Positions 21,970 through 33,436 of a stretch of DNA of 64,000 nt are shown one piece after another; the first letter of the stretch is position 1, and each line of letters begins with the position of its first letter. Location: assembly GCF_000471905.2 (NCBI RefSeq), contig NW_006498445.1, positions 776,505 through 840,504 of the forward strand. The letters are read 5' to 3'. This stretch comes from Amborella trichopoda (lineage: Eukaryota > Streptophyta > Magnoliopsida > Amborellales > Amborellaceae). The position numbers and the translations under genes were made by a program. The notes beneath the pieces were generated by a model. It was not told where the DNA came from and searched no databases. It saw nothing but the letters and a program-made list of their open reading frames with translations.

Positions 21970-24424
21970 TATTTTACTTCTGCAAGGTGTGAATCACTGC
22001 TTTTTGACAATGAACAAGTGCGAGAATTATGTTCCACTTTGTTGCACATATGACATGTAACAAGCTTTCACGGCTTCTTCTCTGATGGTGCTTTAATTTT
22101 TATGGTCGAAGGGCGGCCATTTGTTGTTGGTAGCAATAGACTTTGCAATATAATATCACTTGTTGAACAATCTAGATTTATTTCACTTGTTGTCGTAGCT
22201 ACTCCCATGTTACTTTCATTGCCCATAGTGCAAACTTGTGTTGCATTTTCAATACTTTCCTCGCAGATAGCTCTTTGCCTTAATTCTTGAAATACTAACA
22301 ACGCTACATCAAAAACAAGTGTAGATTTTGCCCAATCTCTATAATGTTAATTGCTTTGCGACTTAAATAGTTGAATCGTTAGGATAGAGAATTCATGGAA
22401 TTTTCCATCACTAATTTTTTATGCTCATTTAACCCTTTCTTGGCATTCCTTGTCCATCGCCTTAAAATGTATTGGGATGGGATTTCTTGAACATGCTCAC
22501 GATGCAAAACGGCTAACATATGTTTAAAAAGGTACCAAAAAACTCAAATAATTTACGGCTACAAGTTGCTTCGGTTTTAGAGACATAAAATATAAGTATA
22601 TATTCTTTGCTATTTTTTTCATATGTGGTCAACTTGTATGCGTTGATTGACCCATCATCCTCAATGTTATTTACCGCAATCGATATCACTTCATCCAGTT
22701 CCTTTTGAAACTTAATGAACATTGTCTCGGTATAAGCATATGCTACTTGTTTCTCCATAGGTAGTCTTGTGTTCAAAGTTGGTGTAGAATAAGAAGTGAG
22801 ATTATCTAAATAGGATTCATCGTTGTACCAGCGATCAATGGCCTCTTCATATTTAAGAACAAATTCTTACAGGGTACTTTGAGAGTTAAAAAACCTATGA
22901 AAAAAATGGTTCATACTTTCACTTCGCTGGGTAGTAGAGCAATTTGCAGAGAATGTACCGCACAAGTAGACTGGTATCCATTGATGTTGAATATCATATA
23001 ATGATACTAACCAATTATTTCCTTTAGCTCATACTTATCAATAATCAATCCCCATGAACTCTCGAACTCTTCAATTGTTTTGGTCCAATTAATACAATTG
23101 AGGAACTCCTTTACAAAAGTAGGATATTTTACACAAATGCTACCCAACTTCTCATTGACCTTTTTTAAATTATGCCATTTGCAAAATCTGTGGACAGTGT
23201 TCGGGAATACACGAGCAATAGCTCCTTGCACGGCCTTGTCTTGGTGGTAATTATTGTAATTGGATGTTTGCTTGCGAAAGCCATATCTCAAATAGCCAAA
23301 CAAATGATGATTTAGTTTCATCTCCTAAAAGTGTACACCCAAATAAGGTAGAATTTGTACGGTGGTTGATTCCAATAAAAGGGGTAAAAGGCATTTTAAA
23401 CCTATTAGTCTTATAGGTTGTATCCAAAATTACCACATCCCCAAAACATTGATATGCATTTCTTGACCTCGCATCAACCTAAAAAATATTTGGTAAATGG
23501 GCATCATCAGCATCAATTGCATAAAAGAAAGAAGGATTTTCACTTTGCATGCATTTAAATAATTTAAGAGCAATTGAGCATCATCGTCAAGGCTTTTCTT
23601 TTTAAACTTTCGAAGCTCATTTTTACAATCACGATCCATTAGACCTAAATTACAGTCTCCACCATATTCTACTCCAAAGACATTCATAATCTTATTAGTA
23701 AGAATCCTGGCTTTATGAACAGTATCGATAATACTTCTCTTACATTCAGAAATAGCCCAATGCGATCAGAGACAACGCACCTTGCTTGGGCTCACAAATT
23801 CATGATTGTGGTCTCTCTCAAACCGTGTAACAATCCACTTATCAATATTTTTTTTACATATTTTCATCATTGCTTTGCAACCAACTCTTGTGTCTGGTAC
23901 CTTTTGAGTAGGTTTTTCAATATCAACTTTCCTTGAAGGAAATCATAATCTTGAACATAGAAATCTACGAGAGCACACAACCCCGTCATGTTGTGTTTTT
24001 TTTTGTATTTCCCATGCACATGCTAAATCCCATTCGCCTTGCATATTCATTATATAATAATTTTGCTTCTTCCTTATATGAAAATTCCATAACCACAGAT
24101 GGTTCACAACCAATATTTTCTTCATTTGCATTCAAGCTTCCCATTCTTCTACTTTCATCTTCCTCACTACGAGTGTTTATAACACTAACCTCCTTATTGC
24201 TCCCTTTTACATGTTATTCCACTGGTGCATGTGGACTTTTTATAGGTGTCTGTTGTCATTCAAATGATTGATTAGACTTCAACATGAACAAAAAATATTA
24301 GTCAAACTTCAACACGAACAAAAAAACTAACCAATTCTGAAGAACTCATTACATGGATAGCACTATCAATTTCTTCCGCATTGGCACCATACTATCAGAG
24401 CTAATCCTCAATGGTTGCCTCCAT
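21970..24424 (-). pseudogene. FAR1/FHY3-type MULE transposase, decayed
   Basis: On the minus strand all domains of a FAR1-related MULE transposase appear in order but in shifting frames. (1) FAR1 DNA-binding domain at about 24100-23740: YNEYARRMGFS, then GVVCSRRFLCS and WIVTRFERDHNHEFVSPSKV. (2) MULE transposase core at 23690-23010: KSLDDDAQLLLNYL, VILDTTYKTNRFKMPFTPFI, GDETKSSFVWLFE, ARVFPNTVHRFCKWH. (3) SWIM zinc-finger region at 22600-22470 (KLFEFFGTF). (4) C-terminal basic stretch and a CCHC knuckle, CHMCNKVEHNSRTC, at 22055-22010. Frameshifts fall in an A9 run of the FAR1 domain, twice or more in the core, and at the expected second catalytic Asp. Stops interrupt residue 8 and the C-terminus. 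In Arabidopsis this family includes light-signalling regulators; here it still sits inside its transposon. Confidence 0.85.
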
Positions 24425-24719
24425 GGTTAAGACAAAATCTTAAAACATTTTTGGTGTTTCTTTCTGGATCAGCAACATGGAATTAGAGTGACACAATGAA
24501 GTGTAATATAAATATTTAGACTTTAGAGACAATTGGAAAACTCGATCAATTCAACTAGAAAAACATGTATAGAAACAATACATTTTAGTTTGAAGTCATA
24601 TCGATAGCATTGAGAGAAACAAGTTTATATGCTAAAGTTGTCTCCACAAACAATCAATTACAAGCTCCATAACAAAAGTGGCATCTCTCTGCGCAAAGTT
24701 AAAGCAATAATAATTAAAA

Positions 24720-24920
24720 GAGTAATGATCCTATAGGACCTTCCCACACCCAATTGTATAGGACCCTAATAAAGAGAGAGAGAGAGAGAGAGAGTTATGA
24801 CTGGTGCTGAGGTCTCCCGGTGAATTTCAATATCTTCTAGAGATCTGCGTGAAAATTTTGTGGTGATCTTTTGGGGTCCTATTCACATGGGTGTGGGAGG
24901 ATCTCATAGTATCATTACTC
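24720..24920. mobile_element. 201-bp MITE with 33-bp inverted repeats sharing the MULE terminus
   Basis: The ends are inverted repeats with 28 of 33 positions matching (left GAGTAATGATCCTATAGGAC; right read inward GAGTAATGATACTATGAGAT; both end in CCCACACCCA). The left end closely resembles the MULE terminus GAGAAATGATTCTATAGGAC. The interior has a GA microsatellite (24774-24794). Flanking 9-mers differ, so no TSD is evident. Confidence 0.7.
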
Positions 24921-26189
24921 ATATAAGAGTACTAAGGAAGTTACAAATGTAGTTTTCTTGGTTTCTCTATTGCTATTATTTTTAAGGAAACTTACTTTAT
25001 TTGTGTGTTAGTATTGTAGGTTACATGTGGAACCAGCTTTATATTATTGAATGCAACCCTTTATTTTTGGTAGAGAGAATAGGACTCGGTATACTGGGCC
25101 CTAACTTTTTGAAAAGTCTTTTTCCTGATTCGAACATTGAAATACAAATACTCAACTACCTTATAAACATTGAAATACAACTAGTATAGTATAAGAATGG
25201 AATACTAATAATTCAATCATTTAGGATTACCAATAATTCAATGGATGCTCCAATTTCAAGTTTAATAAATAAAAGAAAAAATCAATTTCAGGGAATAGGC
25301 ACAGATTCTCTAATTTGAATGGACACATGGGCATCCAAACTTAAATGTTATCTTTCAAAGACAAAGTCAATGCTCCAGCATTCAAGTTTCACAATGAATT
25401 CAGGTAAAACAACACTGGGAGCGTATGAGGGAAATGAGAGGGATTAAACACATCAATTTCATTAGAACTACAAAATCTAAATACATAAATAATAGAAAAA
25501 AAAGATGCATTATTGATAATACAAACTCAAACCATAATTAAAGACTTAAGATATTTGTTTCATGTATGAATAAGAAATACAGTAAAGGTTGTGATGGAAG
25601 AAAAATGATGGTAAATGAAAGAAAATGAATAACATTTATTAAACAGTTCCAATTAAACTGATAATAAAACAAGATTTTTAAAACTGAGAAAACCATTTAT
25701 TCAACAAAATCTGAGAACAAGCTGCAGAATCTAGTTTTTAACAGAACTATTTGAGTGAAGACAAATAAATAGATATCTCAGACAAATTTGGCAGCAAAGC
25801 ACATTTTCAAGGGTTTTGCAGCTATGAAAAACAATTTCATTCTATAGAGAGCATCAGAGTTTTTTTAAATCGCCGACTTAAAAAGCCCCCACATTCAAAC
25901 CTCTATAACCTAGTTTAAGAAAGCACCCTAAAACCCTACAGAGCCACAGATTTGTTAAAATCTCTCATTTTAAAAAAAAACCCAACATTCAAACTTGGAA
26001 AACCACCATAAACCCTAATCCTACAGAGCCACATATTTTTTAAAATCTTTAATTTAAAAAAACCCCAACATTCAAACCTGTAAAACCAATTATGTTGTAA
26101 TAAGGAGAGAAGATTGTATGTTGGTCGTGGAGGTGGTATCTATTGAGGTAGTTGTTCTGTAGCTCATTCAAATGGGTTGAGAGAGATGT

Positions 26190-28390
26190 TGTGACGACCT
26201 AAAATTTGTAGAATTAAAACATAAGATTAATAGTGTTGATATAAATAAACACAAAATAAACAAATAAACTAAAATAAAATAAAATAAAATAAAATACTTA
26301 CAATAAATAAATATCCAGAACGATAGTTCATTATGCATTATAGGGACCATTATTTTCACTTATACAATTTTAGCAACTTTTTCCTAAGTTTGTGCCTGAC
26401 CATTTTGTTAGTATGGACCCTTGGTCCACCAACTTTTTGTAAGAATTTTTGTGTAAAGGTGGGTGGCGTCTCCACCTTATGTGGCAGCCCACTTACATCA
26501 TGTTAAAACACTTGAGGGTTCAGCTTTATTTAGGTGGACCTTACGTCCACCATCTTGAACTTCATATCTTACCTACTTTGCTTTTAACGTGGCAGCGTTA
26601 TATCCCTCTCATCTCGGTTTTCAAACACCTTGCAAGTGTATCTGTTTTTTTATTTGAAACTTCTCTCTCTCTCACATACTTTGAGTTGCGTTTTCTCTTT
26701 TTAAGCCATAGGTAAGCTACGGTCCTGATGAACAACAACACTCTCTCTGTCTCCTTTCGCCAAGCTTTTTGTAAGTTTTTTTGTTACTAATTCATATCGC
26801 TTAATGTCAATGGTCGAGGAATGGCTGTTTCTCTATCATCTAGGTTAATCCACAATGTTTGCACATTGAGGCCTTTACTTTTATCTCCTCTCTGTCACGC
26901 CCCATTTCTTGAGTCCTCTTGTTACTTCGACTTTAGCTGCAAAGTTACGAGTAAGCGATCTCATTGTCTTGAAGAATAATTTTTTTAGTAAAAAGATTGT
27001 GATATTTTATCTATTGTTAAGAATTTTAAATACTGTAAATTATTAGAAATAAATGTGATATTTTCGCTTTTAGTAAAAGTGTGAGATTTTCCTTCTACTA
27101 TTTTGAATATTTAGACATTGTAAAATTCATGTGTAAATGACTTCCTTATTATTGAAAAATTGATATTTTTGCACTTGATTGTAGTATTGCCTATAAAATG
27201 ATCATTTACAAATTGACAATTCCATAAATTGTGATAATTCTGTATTTAATTTTGGATTCCCATAAGGGTTCTTTTATTGATACTGGACTGTTATCATGTT
27301 AGATTTCTAGAATGTCCTTTAGAACTGTTATCTTTCAGAAATTATTGCACAAAATGTTTAAATGGCTACTTAGAGATATTTCAATGGAAGTGATTGTTAT
27401 TAAATTGCTTCAAGTGAATTTATGTTAATGTTTTCAATTATACTTCGCATATATGATATTGTTTCTTTCTGATGTTTAAAGAGTTTCATAGATAATTTGA
27501 GTATAAGTGGACCTGCAGTGATCGTTAGGACCTGTCCGATTATGTCGGTAGGGACTATTTGGACTCATCCGGGATATCGGTGAGGTATGATCGGACCTGC
27601 ATGGATTGTTAGGACCTATCCGGTTACATCGGTGGGACTATTTGGACTCATCCGGGACGTCAGTGAGGTATGTTTGGACTTGTAGGGATTGTTTAGACCT
27701 ATCCGATAGGGGCTATTTGGACTCATCCGATACGCCGATGAGGTATGTTTGGACCTGCAGGGATTGTTTAGACCCATGAGAACGCTGGTAGCGTATATAG
27801 GTGACCTACTTGGGACGCCAATAGGGTATTTGGTGAAATCCTTTGAATTATGCATTTCTGTTAAAATGTTTATATGCATTTCCATCATTGGATTATGTTT
27901 AACTGTGGATTTGTGAAAGTGCAATTGTTATCTATAAATGCTTTTGCTCGAAATTCTTCCTCATATTGTTTTTTTTTAACATACATTCTTCAGAAAATGT
28001 TTATATCTTCCAACCATGATTATTTTTAAGACCATGATGATCACTTACTGAGTAGCCAAACTCACCAAACTATGGTAAATATTTTTCAAGGTAATTGCAG
28101 TCTCATAGTTAAATGCACATCAGGACCAGTTTGTGAAGACGATGCAGTCATGTCATAACTAAATTCTCTTTTGTAACTTTTGTTTAACTTCACCACTGTA
28201 AGTTTTTGCTCTATCAACAGATGTATACCTAGACTTCATGTTAATACCAGTTGTGATCAAACTTTGTACAAAGCTTAATTAATAGAAAAATTTGTTTTGT
28301 TACATTATATATTAATAGGAATTTGAATTTCTCCTAGTATAAGAATAGTCTGTCGCACCTCGAGAATGTTAGAAATCTTGGGGTGTGACA
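26190..28390. mobile_element. Solo LTR (2201 bp, 5-bp TSD GATGT)
   Basis: It begins TGTGACGACC and ends GGGTGTGACA, with 5-bp target-site duplications GATGT at 26185-26189 and 28391-28395. The element is absent from the corresponding place in the left MULE arm (near 17840-17850), confirming an insertion. It lacks internal retroelement genes, so recombination between two LTRs of a long-LTR element (probably Ty3-type) is likely. It contains a three-to-four-copy tandem repeat at 27510-27793. Confidence 0.85.
27510..27793. repeat. Tandem repeats of 75-84 bp in the solo LTR
   Basis: Three units and a partial fourth start with GGACCTGCAGNGATYGTTWRGAC and contain TATTTGGACTCATCCG and GGTGAGGTATG. 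They begin at about 27510, 27594, 27676 and 27751. The units are richer in CG than the rest of the LTR. Confidence 0.8.
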
Positions 28391-28712
28391 GATGTGTAGG
28401 AAAGCTGTGGGGGAAAGAGAAGAGGGAGGATGTGAGGGTAAGAGAGAGGTGCAAGGGAGCCGGAAGAGGGAGGCCGTGAGGGTGAGAGACCAGTGAGGGA
28501 GGAGAGAGGGGCATCTATATTGCTTGAGAGAGAGAAACTCATAGACAAGTCTGGCTCTTGTTGTACTTGTTATGAGAAATTTAATAGGAGAGAGAGAAAA
28601 AAAAAGTAAGAATAAGGGCAATTGAATTTTTATCTTGAGATGGGAGTCTATTGTAATCTATGGGGGGTCTCACCCCTATTTGTGGCAGGGTCCTATACTA
28701 CGCTTATAATAT

Positions 28713-29429
28713 AATATAACTATGAACCCGGTTTTTATACGGTCAAGCCCGCACCTATTATGTTGCAGACCCCACATCCAAGACGTCCATGTAAGTATGA
28801 GTTGATGACTCTCATATGGGTAACCGGACAACCGAAAGTGAGTTGACTTCACATGCTGGCTAAAAAGATTTAGAGAGCCACGCATCCCTCATTTTCTGTC
28901 TATACGTATAGCCCTCCTTTATCCCAAAAAATTTGCATCCGCTGCTCTCTCTTTCCTTTCTTGCTCTGTCCATCTCCCTTACCCTCTCTTTCCATATTCT
29001 CTCCATCACCTTGGTGGATGGCAAGTGGTGTTTTACTATGTTTTAAGAGAGAAAAAATTAGATTAAAACAAAACACTCTAGAGAGAACTAAAATAATTTA
29101 GAGAGAGAAACTCTTATGAATCAATTGGGTATGCCAAGCACTTGGACCAAGTTCTTTGTTTTCCCCTCCTCGCTCTAATCCTAATGCTTTTGGAGATAAT
29201 TCCATTGTAAGCATAGCTATTACACAGAGAGAGTTGTGTCACCTTCTCCATTTGATTTGATTGGGGTGATAATGTTCCTATTTCTTAGAGATTGTAATGT
29301 CTTTCTAGCATAGTTCTAGCCATTCTTTTTGGCAATTTCATCCTTGTCTGATCATGTAGTTTCATCATCAGTGTAAAATTTAGTAACAGATGGGAATTTT
29401 TCATTTACCTCAACATTCTTCTCCAATTT
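28713..29429. other. Flank of the MULE, no gene recognised
   Basis: Mixed sequence with CT-rich patches (28940-29010) and no frame of interest. Nothing here resembles a transposon terminus other than the MULE edge. Confidence 0.4.
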
Positions 29430-29935
29430 CTCTATCTTTGACTTCTTAATCTTTTCCCCTTCTTCTGAGGAAGAGGGGTGGCCTGCTCATTTTGGCTTAT
29501 TGTCTCAAGCATCTTCATAGCACGAAACCTTGTAACCATAATCGAAATTTCAGGATTTTCTTGTATCTCTTCTTTATTTTCCTCCCTAGCTTTACTGCCA
29601 TGATTGGTTTTATCCATGGATGCATTTTCTCTCTTCAACCATTTTGGGGTTGGCTTTTTCTTCTCATGTTAATCATTTTCATTTGAGATTGTCTCTAAAT
29701 TTCGGCAATTTTCAGGAGTTGTTGTATCATCTACTGTATCTTCATCTTGAGAAAATCGAACCTTCTTCGCCACCTTTTTCTCAACATTATCAGAATCTCT
29801 CAAGCATCTTTTAACAATCTGCTCACCATTATCACCTTCAACCCCAGAGCTTGAACTGCTCTTGGTTTTATGTTTCTCATGAAGAATAACTGCACCTGGT
29901 TCTAGGTTTCTCGTGAAGAGGGTATGGGGGTTTTA
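29429..29935 (-). pseudogene. Broken coding-like segment, charged protein of unknown family
   Basis: One minus-strand frame runs from about 29935 to 29432 with a single stop (TAA near 29670). It encodes very polar, codon-biased sequence such as GAVILHEKHKTKSSSSSGVE, KVAKKVRFSQDEDTVDD and NPEISIMVTRFRAMKMLETI. The single stop in about 500 nt suggests a formerly coding exon, perhaps captured by a transposon. I do not recognise the family. Confidence 0.4.
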
Positions 29936-30689
29936 GAGAGAGAAAAGAATAAAAATATTATTTTTTAACTGTGTGCGAGAGAGACTGGGGCTGTCGGTCA
30001 TGTTTTCCTGCTTCGATGATTGGGAACGACCTACACCGTCCAATTAATTAGATGGTGGAGATCTCCAAGCCCACATAGTAACATGTGGGTTTGGATGCAC
30101 CAAACAATTATCTTATAACTATTATATATTATATATGACATAATATATAATACAAATATATATATTAACAATATAAATATTTATCTATTATATTTATAAT
30201 ATAATATATTCAATCTGAAGTCGTCGTCACTTATAACATTGAAGGTCCAAAGGGAGGGCACTCTAGAAAAAATAAAAAACTTGAAAGAAGAAACATTAAT
30301 CTACAAACAAAACTTTGTTAAAAATTTTATAAAAATTTTACTTTAAGGAACATGAGCATAAGTTACTTTAAGAAACATCCATAAAGGGCACCTAGTCACT
30401 AGAGATAATGGAGAGTTGTAATTCTTTTTCATAAACCAAGGATGTAAAAACACTCAATAAGAAAAATTAGAGCAGGTAGTAAGAAATTTGAGAAAGACAA
30501 CATCATTGGTTGAAGGGACTTATAACAAGAGCATGTCATATTCTTTGCTAAATAAGAAATAACACGATATTTTTTATCACCTCTTCTATTATTTGTAGCA
30601 AACTCTACACATTTTATGCACAGTAAATATTCCAACACATTACAATTAACTAAAGAATTAAATGAATATGACATAGCTTTGTATGAAAA

Positions 30690-30905
30690 TATAGGAGGTC
30701 AAGAACTATGATCTCGGCACCTCTAAACCAAACGGGGCATATCACTAAGTTCAACTGATCGTTGTTAGATCTATAGATTGTTGAAAAACATGGACAGTTT
30801 GATTTTGAAGGCTTTTAGAGAAAGCTACGGAAATTACGACAAAGATATAGAGGAAATTGCGAAAAGGTTGCTAAGAAAGTTATAGAGAGAGAGTGTAAGG
30901 TCCGA
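30690..30905. repeat. Partial third copy of the repeat flanking the duplicated LINE
   Basis: CTCGGCACCTCTAAACCAAA and the following GTTAGATCTATAGATT-type sequence match 34005-34085 and 40690-40770. The similarity fades on both sides. It shows that the non-LINE part of the duplicated segment is itself repetitive. Confidence 0.5.
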
Positions 30906-31119
30906 GACTTTTCCGATTGTTGATCCTGTTTTCGTTTCCTATTAATGCTTACCTCACTTTTCTTTTTTGATTTGTTGTATAACCTCTGTGTGGTGTTTTG
31001 AGTGGTACCGTGTTATTGTAGGGATCGCGAGCTTTTCGACAGTATGAAAATCGCTTAGATCTGAGCTATCGTCAGAAAGCCATGATCTGTGTCCCAAATT
31101 ATTTTTTCGTGTGCATCCC

Positions 31120-31470
31120 AATACGTCATGCATGCATCCCCATGCATGTATATACTCTTATGTGCACGAATCCCCATGAAACTCACCCATCCCAATGCAC
31201 ATGATTACATCATGCATGCCCTCCCCCACAATGATTACACACATGGACTCTCTCTCCTCTCACATGCTTGCTCTCTTCATGCATGCTTCCACCTCCATCA
31301 TGGTATTCCCCATGCATGCTCATGCATGTCTTATCTCTCCTCATGCATGATTACTTGAGTGTCATATGGTATATGCATGCTTCTACCCCCATCATTGTAT
31401 TCCTCATGCATACCTTCTCTCTCTTCATGCATGATCACTTGAGTGTCATGTGGTACATGCATGCTTCCAT
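31120..31470. promoter_or_regulatory. Cluster of about ten CATGCATG (RY-type) motifs upstream of a TATA box
   Basis: CATGCATG or ATGCATGC occurs about ten times in 350 bp, partly because an 85-90 bp unit is tandemly duplicated (31293-31382 and 31383-31465; both contain ACTTGAGTGTCAT then GGTAYATGCATGCTTC). CATGCA is the RY element bound by B3-domain seed regulators. A TATA box follows at about 31477. No host gene follows, so this would be a transposon promoter. Confidence 0.45.
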
Positions 31471-32434
31471 CTCTCATGCTTATATATACCCCCATCCACT
31501 CATAAATTTGGTTTCTCTCTCTCTTCTCACCTCTTTACTCCGTCACTTGCCCCTCTTCCCCCCTTGTTCTTCTTCTTCTCCCTTTGCCATTAAACCTCTC
31601 TAACACCCCCCCCCCCCAAGCCTTAAACCTCTTAAGCTTGAACAAATCCACTTGAAGCTTGACAACTGAAGTGGACCTTGTGGAACATTTCATCTTAGCG
31701 ATTTCGATTGGAGTAGGTAAGTAGATTTAGTTTCTATGGTTTCACGCTTACGTTAAAACATGTTTCTTTACCTATTTCTAATGTGAAGCTCAAGTGTGTG
31801 TGTGTGTGTGAGCGTGGGTGCATGCTTATTAAAATTCTGTTAAAGGGTATTCTAATTTCTAGAATTATGGTTCTTGTTTGAGAGACTGTTAGGGTACCTT
31901 AAACTTTGTTTTAGATCATTAATTTTTGTGGGTTCATAGCATTTTGAATGTATTTATATATGAGAAAAACCCTTGTTAATATCTCAGGTAATTTCAAAAC
32001 TATTAACTATTTTCTTATGCATGCTAAATGTGCAAAATGAAAATCCAGGGATTTTACAAGTTCTTGTGTGAAGCTTTTGACTAAACCAACTTTACTATAA
32101 TGAAATGAAATTACTTTGAAATTTTAGATAAATGAGTCTAATATAAAATTGATTTTGGACTCATAATAAAATTCCTTATGGTTTAAAAGTTATGGTCATT
32201 TATCTAGTAGGCTATCACCTTGGATTTTCTACTGCAAAAAATAGAAATTTCATCCAGGAAAATCAAACAGTTTGACAAACTTTAGACCAATATCTGGTGT
32301 TATTTCATATATGAAAGTTCTCTTGTTATGAGTCTATATTATCAAGAAATTGGTTGCAGGTGTAAATGATCTTTAAATTTAATGATATACCCTTAAAGGT
32401 GGACAATATTTATCCAGGAAAAACCAGAAATATG

Positions 32435-32730
32435 ACATAGTAATGTCTATTGCATTGATATATAACATGATATTGACATGATAATATCTCTTAAATTGAT
32501 AAGCACGATAATATGACATAGTGATGCATAGTGCATTAATATATAACATGATATTGACATGATAATGTCTTTTAAATTGATAAGGATGATAAATGACATG
32601 GTGATGTCTAGTGCATTAATATATAGCATGATATTGACATGATAATGTCTCTTGAGCAGATAAGCATGATAATATGACATAGTGATATCTATTGCATTGG
32701 TATATATCATGATAAGGACATGATAATATG
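32435..32730. repeat. 81-bp tandem repeat, three and a half copies
   Basis: Units begin ACATAGTGATGTCTATTGCA and contain ATGATATTGACATGATAATG and TTAAATTGATAAGCATGATA. They start at about 32435, 32516, 32596 and 32677. Small differences between units show age. Confidence 0.85.
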
Positions 32731-33377
32731 CATGAATGATTTGATCGACTTCTTATTACAATCATATCTGATTAGTTATTACTCTGCCATGAAACAAATC
32801 ATGCATGACGCGTTTGTTTAAATATGAATTTGACACATGACTCTATGCTTTGTAAGATTTGCTTAAAACTCTGATTATTTTGTAAGCATGAAAGCATGGC
32901 ACCTAGATCTTATTTTTTGGGCTTTACAACTCACTTTGTTAATTTTTCCTCCATGTAGAGTGATAACTAGCGTGATTGTAGTGGCATGTCCTGGTGGTCG
33001 CGCTTAGGGTCCCGTACCCCCCTTCTGTTGAAGCTCCATTTTACAGTATATATTTTGGTTGGCAGTCTGGCCATATAGTTCATTTTGATTTGATAATATG
33101 TCTTGATATTGGGCCTTTTGTGCCTTGGACTTATATGTACTATTTTGGACTGTTATATATATTTTGAGACTGGTTTGTCTAACAGACTATAGTTATGTAT
33201 ATTGTGTTTCGTTTGTTTTGTTTCTTTGTGGCTTGCTTTGATACTGAAAATTCATTCTTTTTCAAAGTGTTGAGCGCACTCTAACCCATGGCCCTCGCTA
33301 CCTGTGGTCGTGGCCCCACACCCTATAGTCCTCCGGCAGGCCCGAGCCTAGCTCTCTGTGGGTCTATCGGGGATGGT

Positions 33378-33380
<3 letters not shown>

Positions 33381-33433
<53 letters not shown>
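33381..33433. repeat. (GA)n microsatellite next to an assembly gap
   Basis: About 26 GA units, followed by further GA- and TAG-rich low-complexity sequence up to the gap at 33534. Confidence 0.9.

Positions 33434-33436
<3 letters not shown>

Larger units (their letters stand above)
17495..28703 (-). mobile_element. Mutator-like element (MULE), 11.2 kb, with about 1.2-kb terminal inverted repeats
   Basis: TTATAATAT at 17486-17494 is repeated at 28704-28712, a 9-bp target-site duplication typical of Mutator. The left terminus begins GAGAAATGATTCTATAGGAC. The right terminus read inward ends in TATAGGACCCTGCCACA, shared with the left. The arms, 17495-19100 and 25350-28703, are inverted copies of each other, about 1.2 kb each once the MITE in the left arm and the solo LTR in the right arm are removed. 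The interior carries a decayed FAR1/FHY3-type transposase on the minus strand (21970-24424). The TSD is AT-rich, so chance agreement is possible, but the arm homology is extensive. Confidence 0.85.
25350..28703. repeat. Right terminal inverted repeat of the MULE, split by a solo LTR
   Basis: It is an inverted copy of 17495-19100. The inner end at 25350 starts with ATCTTTCAAAGACAAAGTCA. The outer end at 28660-28703 carries the CACCCCTATTTGTGGCAGGG terminus. Positions 26190-28390 are a later insertion. Without it the arm is about 1.15 kb, matching the left arm. Confidence 0.85.
31085..33290 (+). mobile_element. LTR-like region: CATGCATG cluster, TATA box, 81-bp tandem repeats
   Basis: The region starts near TGTGTCCCAAATTATTTTTT and resembles a long plant LTR. 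It has an upstream part dense in CATGCATG, a TATA box (CTTATATATACC, about 31477), a CT-rich leader, a long AT-rich R/U5-like part, and a T-rich end near 33220. I found no TSD or clear CA end, partly because GA repeats and an assembly gap follow. The assignment is tentative. Confidence 0.4.

Noticed and set aside
31089-31603. Overlapping frames of 89 and 111 residues in the CATGCATG region
   Set aside because: They are His/Met/Cys-rich translations of tandem CATGCATG units. The promoter-like reading is more plausible.
32447-32710. 87-residue repetitive minus-strand frame
   Set aside because: It is a translation of the 81-bp minisatellite. The 81-bp unit is divisible by three, which keeps the frame open without selection.
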